This document shows positions 22,934 through 35,244 of a stretch of DNA of 64,000 nucleotides, piece after piece. This stretch comes from Fasciola hepatica (Eukaryota; Platyhelminthes; Trematoda; Plagiorchiida; Fasciolidae), in contig CANUEZ040000193.1 of assembly GCA_948099385.1 (NCBI GenBank), forward strand, positions 7,886,501-7,950,500, in the 5' to 3' direction. Position numbers and translations under genes: made by a program. Every line of letters starts with the position of its first letter. Within the stretch, counting starts at the first letter, position 1. The notes under the pieces are model-generated. The model made no database searches. It was not told the origin of the DNA and saw only the letters and a list, made by a program, of their open reading frames with translations.

Positions 22934-23085
22934 ACTTTCTTTGTGTAGTTGCATAGTTTATCTAATAATCAACCCTCAGTTGGTGTTACTAAATTTCCTT
23001 TTCGAAGGACAATTTACTTGGTTTCAGGATGTGCTTGATCGTGCCAAATTTGATTTGTTATCAGTTGACCTAAAGTTTGCAAAAA

Positions 23086-23100
23086 TGACCTCACAGGTCG
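23086..23100. promoter_or_regulatory. Inverted-repeat motif (TGACCT/AGGTCG) in LTR-like segment
   Basis: TGACCTCACAGGTCG, a near-palindrome in the first internal repeat. It is conserved at 50,631-50,645. It is one base from the perfect version at 23,457. The half-site AGGTCA is a nuclear-receptor core; any function here is inference. Confidence 0.3.
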
Positions 23101-23456
23101 AACCTAGACTGTTGTTACATGTGCAAATTAGGATAGATTTCCAGTAGCCTCGACCGTTTTCTGGATACATTGTTGGATTTATTTTCCCTACGGTCTTTTC
23201 CGACGTCTGATTTTGACCTCACCGTTTTCTTCGGTTGCTTTTGTTTAACTGTACTAACTATTCCAAGGTTTCTTCTGACCTCGTATTGTATAACTCTACC
23301 TTCGGTTTCGCGCCGACTGTACAGGCTCGCGCTTCGTTTTCTGATTCGTCGTTGCGATCGTTGGCATTTCCGTTTCGAGGGACACCATTTGGTTTCAGAA
23401 TTTGAGCGACCATACAAAGTTTGGTTTGTTAATAATTGAACTATTGCGTGCAAAAA

Positions 23457-23471
23457 TGACCTCAGAGGTCA
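23457..23471. promoter_or_regulatory. Perfect 7+1+7 palindrome TGACCTCAGAGGTCA
   Basis: Everted AGGTCA half-sites (TGACCT-CAG-AGGTCA) in the second internal repeat of the LTR-like segment. The form is compatible with a nuclear-receptor-type site in a retroelement promoter. That is inference from the sequence only. Confidence 0.3.
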
Positions 23472-24612
23472 GACCTGGACTGTATTTGCATGTGCAAAGT
23501 AAAGGTCTTTGATCGTTCAAGGGATTCATAGTGGCCTCGATAGAGTTGAGGATAAGACCGTTATCTGGCCACCTTATTTACCTGAACTGACTTTTCTGTT
23601 TCTATCGACCTTTTATCATATCCGACTGTACTAAGTCACGGTTCGCTTTCTGATTCGTCGTTGCGATAGTTTGCATTCCTTGTGTTTCTCGTATCCGTAC
23701 CGTTTCGGTTCCACGTTGAACAGAATAAATTGTCACTTGTTTCCCCTGGAATGCATCTTCTCTATTCGTTCAACAGAGAGGATTACGTTGGAATTTCGAT
23801 GTGAGACCGGAATAAAGACACGTTCATAAGCCTCGCTCAAACGTCTCCCGAAAGATGATGTTTAGCTTTTTAAGTCATTTAGTGGTATAATACGTGGCGT
23901 AGTCCGTTATTATGCTCCCATATTGCATCTGCCGCTCAATCTGCTAATGCTCATACGAATACGAAACAGAAAGTTGAAAGTTATACTCGACAGACAGAAA
24001 ATGAACGCAACCAGTGGTACCAGGTTTGTGGCTGGTGAACGAGATGAACATCCAAGTGATCGATCACGTTCTGCATTGTGCAGGCACGGAAAAAAGCTAC
24101 CAATTAGAATGCAATTCATTGGAAAAGCAGGTGTCATTTCGCGGTTATTTTACACGAGAAATAGTCAGATCAATTCCAAAGGAATAAATGTCTGGACAAA
24201 TAAAATGAGTAGAAGTTATTTGGGTAATGATACGCCCGTATCTACCTGGTCAAGAGTAAAGCGGAACGCTCGTTTGGCTAGAGCACATGAAGCCAACACA
24301 TACCTCGGAAGCACACGACTGGTTTCGCGGGTGTTGCCGCTCATCAGGTATGAGTACCCGGTACTCATCTGCCCACTTATCTCCATACTTGTAAGCTCAT
24401 ATATCATATGTTCAATAAGATGTAATTTGAATCGTGTGGAGTGCGGATAGATACTCTTCATTGAAGAGCCCACAAACGAATCACAACTAGGTTTCATCAT
24501 GGTTATTCGTGTCTGGGTCACTTCATACTACTTACGTTCAATATGAGCGCCTACACGTAGAGCTTCACTAATAACCCATGTTCAATAATTTGTATGTGAG
24601 CGTCAGTATATC

Positions 24613-24650
<38 letters not shown>

Positions 24651-24651
24651 T

Positions 24652-24698
<47 letters not shown>
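24613..24698. repeat. AT dinucleotide microsatellite (copy 2)
   Basis: Counterpart of 9,499-9,582, longer by four bases. Minus-strand frames through it (24,568-24,825; 24,611-25,057) are Tyr-Ile artefacts. Confidence 0.95.
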
Positions 24699-24701
<3 letters not shown>

Positions 24702-27426
24702 GCGATCGGAAATAAACTTTTGATACTGAATTGTGGCGAATTAGACATGCAATCAGGTCTTTTGAAGATTCCATAAATTTCGAATTGTGACCTCTCTTTT
24801 TCCATTTTGATCGTTTTTTTCCCAAATAGGTGTGTGATGTATGATGAAAGGGTAGAAAATATTTGCAATTCCATGTATATATTTTTGAATAAAGCGCAGA
24901 CTACCAATCTTTCGAATAATGAATCAAATGTGCCGCTTAGGAACTCCGAAAGATTTCTTCGTTGTTCCTTGGAAGGAAGAGAGTAGGATGAGTACAGAAG
25001 AACCGATACTGACTGATTTTTGTGTGTGAGAGAGAAGAGAATGAGCTGGTAGATCACAACTACTGTTGTATGATTTTGGAAGTTGAAATTATCCGGTTAC
25101 TGTTTTTCCTTTCACAATCGATGGTTCAGATCACATCCCACTTACTCCAGGTACCAGATAGTAGATCCTAAAAATTGTTTCGGAAAAAATAGAAACCAGA
25201 TAACCAAAAGATGGTAAGCGACAATGTTTATCAAAACACTATAATGTTTCAATCACTTCCAGAAGTTAGAGTAACACGAGACAAATTGAACTAATAGAGC
25301 TCCGGTTCAACCGTCGCGCGAGTGGACTAGTCAAAATATTCGAAAGTAGTTGGCCGAAATCAGTTGTTTTTGGTGTGAGTGAACAAACAACGATAACTCC
25401 TGGTACACAGAACTGCTTACAAACTAATCAGAATCAGGAATTTGTTAGGTAATTGTGACTATATTGATTTCTGTAAGTGAATTCAGGCGAGTGAATTTAG
25501 TCATCTCCGGAGAGATACTCCCCACCATACTCATATTCCTTACCCGAAAAGTCGAGTGAAACAATAAAAATGACTAAGTCGTTGCATCCTGTGTGTCCCC
25601 ACTCTTTCCGTTTCGAGCACATGACTCAAGTCATATAAACCATTTCACAAGATTGAACCTCTTATTAGGCATAATTTTCGTGTTGGACTTATCAAAAGTT
25701 TGCGTATCAAAAATCAGAGCTGTTCTGCACATCATACACAAATCAATTTGTGCTCATTTTATATGGATTGCTGTATTTTGCGTCTTTTGAATAACATATC
25801 TAGCTTGACTCCAGCATAATAATAATGAGTTCAAAGTGTTTTCAAATCTACCAGGCACTTTTCCATGGAAGGAGTAGAGGAGACCCAATGAAAAAGAGAC
25901 TTTATATTGTTCTTACTGTTTTAGCTACCTCCAACAACCACATTTGAAATCAGTGTATTTCATAAATCCACGACATGCGGAAGTGCGATTTCATTGATTT
26001 TGTGACGTTACTGATAGAAAACTGCTCAGATTTGGTGCGTGTTTCAGTGACTGAACACTGATTATCAACAACCTAGACCAAACTTTCGTATTGCTGACAT
26101 GGTGTTCTCAACACATTCTACCAATGAAACGAAGGGATCGGTGATCAAACACCGATAATTTCGGTTTACCATATACCCCAACGGTCGTGTTTCTGAACTA
26201 TAAAAACGAACGCAATTACCTGTGACAGTGCATACTCGACCGTTGATGAACTTTAGGATATCATGCCAGCATCACCGATGAAGGAGGTTAGTAAAGACCA
26301 GTGGCACCTTCTGCATGCTAGACGACACCTGATCCGTTGTCTGTTCACCTCATGAGATGGAAATGCCCTAGTCGCAAAACTAACCTACTCCAGCTAGGCT
26401 CTGCTTCACTAATGAAATATTTCGATCATGGCCAACCCATTACAACAGCAGAAAACGAAAATGCTTTGTACTTCCTACGCAGCACATTTGATCCATTTGC
26501 TGAATGATTCATAACCTGTATTCATTCCAAACAGTAGACACGCTGTTCGAAGAATTTCCATTGGTTCAGAAAATTCCAAGCACTTGTGACACTCAAGTAC
26601 GAGAAGAATAAGACGACAGCTTAGCTCTTCTTCATTTATCGTGCAGAGCGGTACTAAATGCCTTATCTCAGGCTCAGGCCATGTGGTCGGTAAATCGAGT
26701 CAATGATCGCATTAATACACCCGATTTACGGTGAATTTTCAATACATGCGCGACTTACAAAAAGGAATTGCTTGAGTTTTCCAATTTGAACGATAATTCC
26801 ACCCTCTAATTAGTATGGCATAGTATCTGGATATGGGACAAAATTAACTCGAAACACCAGGACGAGACTATAACTGTGAAGCAAAGCAACTCGTGCACAT
26901 AAATGACGTTAGATGGTCTGTGTCCGAATTTCCCCGATGCATTCAGGAGATTCAAATCTGGATAGTTCAGTGGTGCGTGGAGTTGAGAGATCATCAGAAA
27001 AATCGGAGCTGGATTGCGACCGATTGCATGCAGCCCAACATGCAACGGTCAATTTGATACCGGAATGGGCAAGAAACCTTCGGATAAGTTGGTGCGGTAA
27101 GCAAATGAACAAAGGTTGATCTCGCTACAAAACTATGTTTCCTAGGGACTAAGCCCAGTGGCTCGACAGGAAGTCCCTTTTGCATTGGGTCGTACGAAAA
27201 AGGACGTATACCGTGGTCTCCAGAACATGAGTAGATGACTGACGATTTGCCTGGCTCAAGTTGGGGAAGTTCTCTGACACTGTATGTGTTGATTGCCCGG
27301 CCAACAAACACAGACAATTTAAACACCTGCCCAAAATATACCTCGAAGTTACCTGTAACTTTGTGAGAAAGATGTTTCTAGTGGGAGACGGAGTTCACAT
27401 TACATCATGAAAACCGTTTATTTTTA

Positions 27427-28112
27427 TTCGATCCGTTTAATTCGACTAATTCCCGTATGCTAACGGATCGAACATCTCGACAGCGATTTTCATCACTGGT
27501 ACGGACCGCCACTTGACGAACGTGTTCATCGGCACCACGAATTAGTTCGTCGATAACTCCTTTTGGCTGCATCCTCTATGACTGTTTCCACCTAGAAGCA
27601 AAACCAATTCATCGATGCGCAAATCCCGTTTAGGCGAAAATCGTTTGTGGCACGATTGCAACGTTGGTGAGTACCCTTGTCCTCATTCTTTCCAGCTGGC
27701 ACAGACCAAATACTGCAACTGAAATCGACACTTCGTATGCCTTTAAAAATAGTGGTTTCTCCATGAATGTCCACTGGATGCCCATCGATCGGCACATGTC
27801 GCCACCCACGCTGTGAAATACAGTTCCCTATGAGAGCAATTCGGTTGGCCACAACAAATGGAAAAGAATGGCAATGGCATTATTTAGTCACTGCAAAACA
27901 ATGGTGGGATCTGTCCAGGGAATAAGACGATTTATATGCATTTGTATCTCGTGAGTAATGTCGTTCAAAACCGTGTTCCAAGAACAGCCTCAACTTATTC
28001 AGGTCGCGGCATGGTGAGAAATTTGCACGGTGCCACTTGGGGTTTTCCCACCATGAAAAGGTAAATAGGTCCACAGTCACATTGAAACCGCAAATATCCG
28101 AATTCGCCATAA
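27427..28112 (-). mobile_element. BEL/Pao remnant (copy 2)
   Basis: Near-identical duplicate of 12,310-12,995. The same RNase H motifs are joined to the integrase tail, with the same deletion and frameshifts. The decay therefore predates the duplication. Confidence 0.8.
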
Positions 28113-31100
28113 CCAGACAAGCACAATTCGAATATCTTCTCGAATAACTAAAAATATTCGAACCCTTTTAAAAAGATGCGCAGACTTGGTTCCAAGCGGA
28201 GACGGTTGATTTCGAACCACAGTAACTGGTAACATCGCCCAGACATCAGTCACTCACCACACCTGAGTGCATTTTTAATAATGAAAATCTTCAGTTGCAA
28301 ACTGGCTTGATAATTTTACGCCCTAAAATTGATTCCGGACAAGTGCTGACTCATTGGATTGAATATGAGAAAATGGGGACCGTTCTTGACTATCCCAGCA
28401 GGTTTGTGCGCTAAGATAACTTTGATGAACCTGATGAACTAGAACAAGAGGTATCTGCAGAAGCACACTTTCCACTAGAAAGACATTTTACTTGTGAGAC
28501 CACAGCTCAACATCTGAAGCCAAATGGAACTCAAAATCCACATCTGCATGGTCCACCGAACCTACACACCAGATGTTTCACTCAAAAAAATAATATAGAT
28601 GATAAATTCATCACAGCACGAATTGGGCAATGGGTGTTGAAATTGTTTGAGATAGTTGATGATCCAATGGCCAGAGACACTATCAAAGAAAGTTTCCAAA
28701 TAGTGGAGATCTTTGGGCCAGATAATTGTGAAAGGGAAACACACGGCTTTATTTGATGTCCAATCACTGTTCACGAACTTCCATTTAGGGAGGCCATTCA
28801 TTTCATCTGCTACCATGTAGAGCAAAACCAATTCAAAATCGGAATACCAGTCTCATTTCAGGAACGACAATTACTACCATGCTCAACAGTCGTATCGTGT
28901 TTTTCCCTTGGCCGGGCCTACAGACAAATTGACATAGTCGCAATACGGAGCTCATTGGATTCATTTTATCAGGAAATGTTTTGGCAAACTTTGAGGAAAA
29001 TACGAGCTTGTTCATGAATGCAGTGTAAGCGATATCAGGTCCCATAGCCACAAAAACCCACTGCACTATTGAAGATAACCGGAAACCAAACTCTTGGGCA
29101 TGCAAGAGGGGACCGCATAAGGTCCCAATATGTCAGATTTGGTCACCAGCCGAGTCACAATGCATTTCCTCCTACCACGAAAAATATCGTCGTTCGAGGA
29201 TTAGAACCTCTGACCTCCGAAGTGTCATGTGAAAGCTCCGCGCCACAGATCGCAATTTGGAATAACTTACAGACAGAGAAGGCTTTCTTGCCGAGAAACA
29301 GGACGATGGGTGCCATCAGAAGGAAGCGAATTGGTATTGATTTTCAAGTACCATTTTTTTCTATTAAACTAAGTTCATGAAAAAGGGAGTTCGAGAGTTT
29401 CCCGGGATTATTGAGAAGATCTACCACAGTGTGTTCTGGTCCTCGCTATAGAACTTGGATGATGACGGGCAATATTTCGTGGGCTGTGCGACAGCCAATT
29501 AACGGATCATACAAATGAATATCCCGAATCTCTTCATCAATACGAAAATTCCAAAATATAGGATGTTGATGTTTCTGTACACCGGAGATGTCGCTGCCAC
29601 ATTACCTCTGAAAACGTTGAAACTGTTATCCCATCTGTTTATCCAGTCAATTAATTGCGTTTTATTTTTCCATTATATTGAGGAGGAAATGGTTTTCATG
29701 ACGCTGCCTTTTTAATTCCTTGTGATCAGGCCATCGGGAGGCAATCTGGACAATTAGCACCATAAATGTTGAATTACACCAAGTCATTTTGCACCTTTGA
29801 GTAATAGACTATGTGTTTATGGGACCCCTCAGTGAGCTTGATAATACAGTACATTTTACATGTGAAAAATTTGTAACAATGCAGAATCTAAGGATTAGAC
29901 AACAGGCCAAATTTCCGATGCCCACATAGATGTATTGATGTTTTGCCTTTTGATGAGTATTTATGTGAGGAATGTCGTTGTAGTGTGAACAATTCTGCGC
30001 AATTTCTTTCACCACTTAATAAAAAAAAAAATTTCAAATTGCATTTGAGTTATAAGGTAACCGAGCAAGCCGTTAACAATACAGAAACGTCTATGATCGA
30101 GACCTTTGTTCGTTGTCACAGTTCAGAAAGCAGGAGTCAAATAAACACGGATAAACACTGAATAATGAAATTGTAATTCATCTTTGTTGTAAATCCGTAG
30201 TCAGTTTACTGCAATCGGATGTCCCAATTGTCCCAGTCATCGATACTCGGAAATACGAAAATAATCTCAGTAGGAAAGCTGCTTGAATTTTATATATAAT
30301 TCATTTAAACTATGGTGGAATAAATTGAGACATTTTTTGGACTAGCTCAAATGTGAATCGACTACTGGAACAAACTAATGAGGAAAAAAGAAATAGTGTT
30401 TCTGAGTAGTAATAGGAAACGATGACGTGCTAAATAAAGTGTTTTCTGTTCCGTCGTTGCGATCGGTTGCATTTCGTGTATTTCTCGTATCAGTACTGTT
30501 TTCGTTTCACTTTATATAGAATACATTGTCGCATCTGTCTGTCGGCTCGCATCTTCTCTATTTGTTCGATATAGATGATTTCGTTGGTATGTTGCTGTGA
30601 GACCGAAATAAAAACAGGTTCATAATCCTTGCTCAATTGTCTCCCAAAGATTGTTTAGCATTTGAGGTTATTCAGTGGTGTATTATGTAGCGTAGTCAGT
30701 GATCATGCTCCCATGTTGCATCTGCCGCTCCATCTGCTAATCCAAATGCGGATAGGAAAGAACAAGTTGAAAGTTATACTTGACAGACAGAAAAGTAACG
30801 CAACCAGTGGTACCAGGTTTGTGGCTGTCTCGGAATAGTGTTGTTCATTACAATGCAAATCATTGGAGAAGCGGGTATCATTTCGTGATTATTTAAACGA
30901 GAATAAGTCAAATCAGCTCATACGGAATTCACGCATAGAAAATAAAGTGAGTAGATTTTATTGGAGTGTTGATAAGCCCATATCTACCTGGTCAACCGCA
31001 ACCATGAGATGTGAATTTACATGTGTCTTGATGGATTGGTACGAAATTCAGTTACATAGGGAATCACTATCGAAACAAAGGATCATTTGTTTGGAAAGAG

Positions 31101-31369
31101 CACATGAAACCATCACACTCGTGCAGCCGTCTACCGAGTTTCGTTTCACACCGTACTACAGCTTGAAATAGAAAATAAATGGAACAGAGGCTACACATCA
31201 CAAATGAGAACAAATATATTTCTGCTGGTTATTCGAATAATTATGGCGCGGAGAAGAGAAAGACGGTGGGTGTAACCATCAGTAGGATAAATTCCAATTT
31301 GCATTCAAATAAGGTGAAACCATTTCACTTTCGACTTGTTTTATGTTTTCAATCCATATACTTTTATTC

Positions 31370-32075
31370 ACCCCAACAAAGATTGCTAGTTTTATCAAGA
31401 TTTCTCATGCTTAAAAAGCGGATACAGTTTCATGATCACTATCCGAAAAACCGTCTCCCAATTTTATACCAAGCTAACAATTCGGAATTCAAGAACCTCT
31501 CAGGCAGCAAGCTTGTCAATATTCTTTGGTTCATCAAGTTCACCAAAACCTCTCGATTGGATGACTCAACATATACAGTATTCAATCATGGGGCTGGACC
31601 TCTGTCGGAGGTGTTGAATAATGTGGTCAGTCACGCAATTGCATCGTTCTTCATTTCTGACTCTAACCGTCCTGTCACAATCATTCTCATACCAAAAGGG
31701 TCCAGTAACCCAACAGGACTCAGGAAATTTCAAACAGTTATACTTTTCTCGCCGTGTTAAGGTTGTTTGGACCTGATGTACTCCATGACCTTCGAAACTA
31801 TGTCAGAAGTACAACTGACGAATACTAATTTGCGTATAAATCCTGGCGGTTCACGTATGAGAAAATAGCGTGGCAGTCCATTTCATTGCAGAATCCCTCA
31901 TTGATTCGTGAAAATCTATTAGGCCTGCCCTCGTTGATCACACACCAACATTTCATGGTTTACAGCAAACGTCGCTTCTCAAGAAATTAGAACCCATTAT
32001 TTGCCCACGTACTTAATTAACTGATTGGCAGACGTCTTCTCAGGAATAACATAATGTATCTCTCTTCGTAGATGT
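31370..32075 (+). mobile_element. CR1/Jockey-type LINE remnant (copy 2)
   Basis: Duplicate of 16,255-16,960 with the same PIPKG-like block and the same missing RT core. The 193-codon frame at 31,179-31,760 is likewise preserved only by recent duplication. Confidence 0.7.
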
Positions 32076-33418
32076 CTGTACATATTTGGTCTTGTTTCTT
32101 GGCTTATGTGATAAGCATAAAACTTCATCCATTCAATCTGCCAAAAATATCGTTGCGGACTTTTTCATCTAGTGTGATAATAAATTCAGAGAAATCATTT
32201 CAAAGAGTCGATTGGTAATTCAGGCACTGGTCTAGAATGCGGCGTGAATATTGTTTTTATTACGGAGGATTGGTGCAGTGAATCGGGTGCACAGAACAAA
32301 CCACTAGATGAAACAGTACAGCTCATAAGGCCAATGTTGTTGGGACTTTTATCCTACATATCACTGGATGGGACAACTTTGATCGACACTTTCGCTAAGG
32401 AAGGTAGTTCGTAGAAGAAATCACTGAAGGTGGCATAATATCAACTAAAGTTATGGAAAGGCTATGCGAATTGTGTTAGACATCCTGGGTGTGGTGTTAC
32501 ATAGGGGTTTAATGCATTCGAATAGTCTACTAATACTTTTGAATAGTTAAGAGCCTTGTAGAATCAAACGTTTGGCATATCCCACACACGTATCTTTTCA
32601 GAACAGTCCTGTACCAAATAGAACCAAACCACATCTATCCCAATGTCAAATAAATTCTGAGTAATCTGAAATGAAGCACGTTATTGCACAGGGTAGATCG
32701 GCATTTGTAACTGCCACTTTGATATCGTCATCATAATGGTTATCAAGAGCAACCAGAGAATGGCTTCAATGTCGGGAAACGTGGAGACAAAAAACGGAAT
32801 GGATGCACCAATTTGATGAATGGGTCCTTCCAAATCACCTCGAAACCCCTTGTGTTAAATTGATGAACTATCACACACATACAGGCAAAACACCTAACGT
32901 ATTTTATGATGAAAAGACCACAGTGAAACAACAAATAGCTAGGCAACCACTGGTTGTAGCAAAAAACCGTAATGGCAACAAACATGTCTTCAGATTGTGA
33001 GCATTGAATAGAGCTAAATCTTGTTGGACATAGCAATAAGGTTTTGCAATGAATGTTTTGTGGCTAAATAAATCATCGTCGCAGAGTTAACTGCTAAGTT
33101 TTGAATGATTCATCTAAGTGAAGTATAAACCAACCTAATCTTGAGAGAGAAAACCCAGCAGGATTTGTGGGCGTTCCATCCACATCACTTGTTAGAGACG
33201 TTTCCAATGAACGTCATAAGACAGTAGTTACAATCGACAAAATCGTTTTTTGTTGCTCTCCTGTTAGAGTAACGGAAGCCGCAAGCGTCGATCGCACGTG
33301 CAATGAAACGTATCCGCCTGACAAAATCATTTGATCTAAGGATTTGCGCAACTGAAATCGATGTACCAAGCATTTCTTGCATATTCCGTGTCCTTCTCTT
33401 TCACAATGAGAGCTTAAT

Positions 33419-33438
33419 CACACACACACACACACACA
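33419..33438. repeat. CA dinucleotide microsatellite (copy 2)
   Basis: Counterpart of 18,304-18,324, slightly shorter. Confidence 0.9.
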
Positions 33439-34847
33439 GACACGTGAGTACACCGACGGAAGAAATATTTTGACACTGCCCGAAAACCGAGAGGCTTGTA
33501 ATCCTGCAGGCTACAGACTAACATCTGAATATCTTGTGCAAACCTACACAGTTAATGCACGTATTCATCATTGAGCCTTCTGGAAATAATGAAATATTTC
33601 ACCGACCTTGCTATGCCCAAGGATTTATTTCCTTTTTCAAGGGTACACCATTTCATTTTAGCAGAAGCATTCAGCTTCGAGTTAGGTTTCCTCATTAATC
33701 GTGATGGTTTGTGTTTGTGTTTTCAGTCAGGCCGACAAAGCGGACCTATGGGTGCCCTGGGTGAGGTAGACCCAAACTAAAATAGAATACAGAATCGTTG
33801 ATATTGCCAAAATATTGTCTGATATCTCTGGTGACAATTCGATAAAACAGTGTCAAGATGCTGTTGATGCATGACCCTAGATTATTTCTAAACTGTTCTC
33901 TGATAACAAGAGAAACGAAACTCGTTTGTAAAAAAAAATTATTGTAATGACTTTCATGACAACCAAACACTTGATTTGTCACACTATTTAGGTTTGAATT
34001 ATACATTATTGTGTGGAAAACGGAATCGTTGATGAAGATGTTCACAATATGGTGATTTCTGATATATAAGGGATTCAGAAGTCCTTTCTGTGGGGTGATT
34101 ATTTCGAGAATCTTTGCGCGAAACACATTTTCAATCCTGAGCTTTCAAGTGGCCAAGTCAGAATAAGGCGGATTTGCATGCAAGTTCATGGAAAGTTCAC
34201 GTGTTCATTCTGAGCCAATTTTATCGTTACATAGATAGATAGATAAATCATTACTACCCGGGCTGAAGCATAATAACCTGTCAATTAGATGCAGGATTAT
34301 GCCAAAATGTGAGAAGGATATTGATTGATTATCCACGTAGTGAGTGTGGACAACAACGTCTGCTAAGATGAAACACGATACAAATATTATTCCAACATCC
34401 AGGGCTTTCCGGGGTCGAAAGCAATACATCTAACTGAGTGAAAACCTACCAAAATTCGCATGAATTCGCTGCAAAAGTCATACTGAATTAGTGATTTTCA
34501 GTGCGGCAGAGTGCAGACATTGATCACTCTGCTCCCTGTTACTGAAATATATTCTCGGTTAGATAACAGTCGTTCTGTTCCACCCACGTGTGTTTTTCCG
34601 CAAATTCGTAAATCAGATTAGATTCGGTGTGCTGGGGTAGACGTTATTTTCACCGCGGGCCTTGGGGATCCCAGTCGTTCAATGAACAATCATTTGATCA
34701 GTTGCATATTATGTTCTAGGAATCGCTACCCAAGTCACCTTTTGAGCAGGCATTGACATCATCACATTTGAATGGAAGACAGAGGATGACTAATGATTTC
34801 TTTATTGAACAAGTCGTTTATCTGGTAACTATAGGTCTCCTGTGCAT

Positions 34848-35244
34848 TTTGATAAACGTTTGGAGATGAGCGTTTTCGGTCGACGCCTCTTTCAGCTGTC
34901 GTAGTTTGCTGTCAATCATGTTTCCGTGCAAATTCTTCCTACTCTCCGAAACGGTGTTCGGACCAGGCAACGTTTATACTCCCTAGGCACAAAACTGTTA
35001 GTGTGCAAGTAAAAGCTTGTCCACGTTTCTTTTCTATGAAATCAGATTTCCGATTGTTCCGTCATTCCCCCTAGTAATAATCAGCTCAAAGAAGGGTAGT
35101 GTATTGTCTAATTCGGCGCCCATCGTAGTTCGTATATTTGGATGCAGAAGATTGAATACATCCATAGTCCACGCCGTCTATTCTAGACTTTCGTGATGAT
35201 AAAAATATCATCGACGTATTTCTTGTCATGCTCGGTTCTTTCCG
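34848..35244 (-). pseudogene. Penelope-like RT remnant (copy 2)
   Basis: Duplicate of 19,735-20,130. It retains the YVDD box and the FFELIITR and FVPREYKR segments, with the same stops. Confidence 0.8.

Larger units (their letters stand above)
22934..24299 (+). mobile_element. LTR-like retroelement segment at the duplication junction
   Basis: Homologous to 50,479-51,470, and its second half to 15,345-15,890. It holds an internal duplication: about 23,000-23,350 and 23,375-23,660 share the order ttttcga.ggaca, gcaaaaatgacctca and tgcatgtgcaaa motifs. A tgagaccggaataaag stretch near 23,801 supplies an AATAAA signal, and TGGCGTAGTC near 23,894 could be a primer-binding site, so this may be an LTR plus leader. 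No LTR pair or pol is present. The segment ends abruptly at the start of unit copy 2. A 175-codon frame (23,923-24,450) runs across this junction and is therefore chimeric and not a gene. Confidence 0.6.

Noticed and set aside
23923..24450. 175-codon plus frame
   Set aside because: It crosses the junction between the LTR-like spacer and unit copy 2, so it is a chance fusion.
18300..33440. CRISPR-like or satellite array
   Set aside because: Repeats here are one large duplication and simple microsatellites; there are no regularly spaced short repeats with unique spacers.
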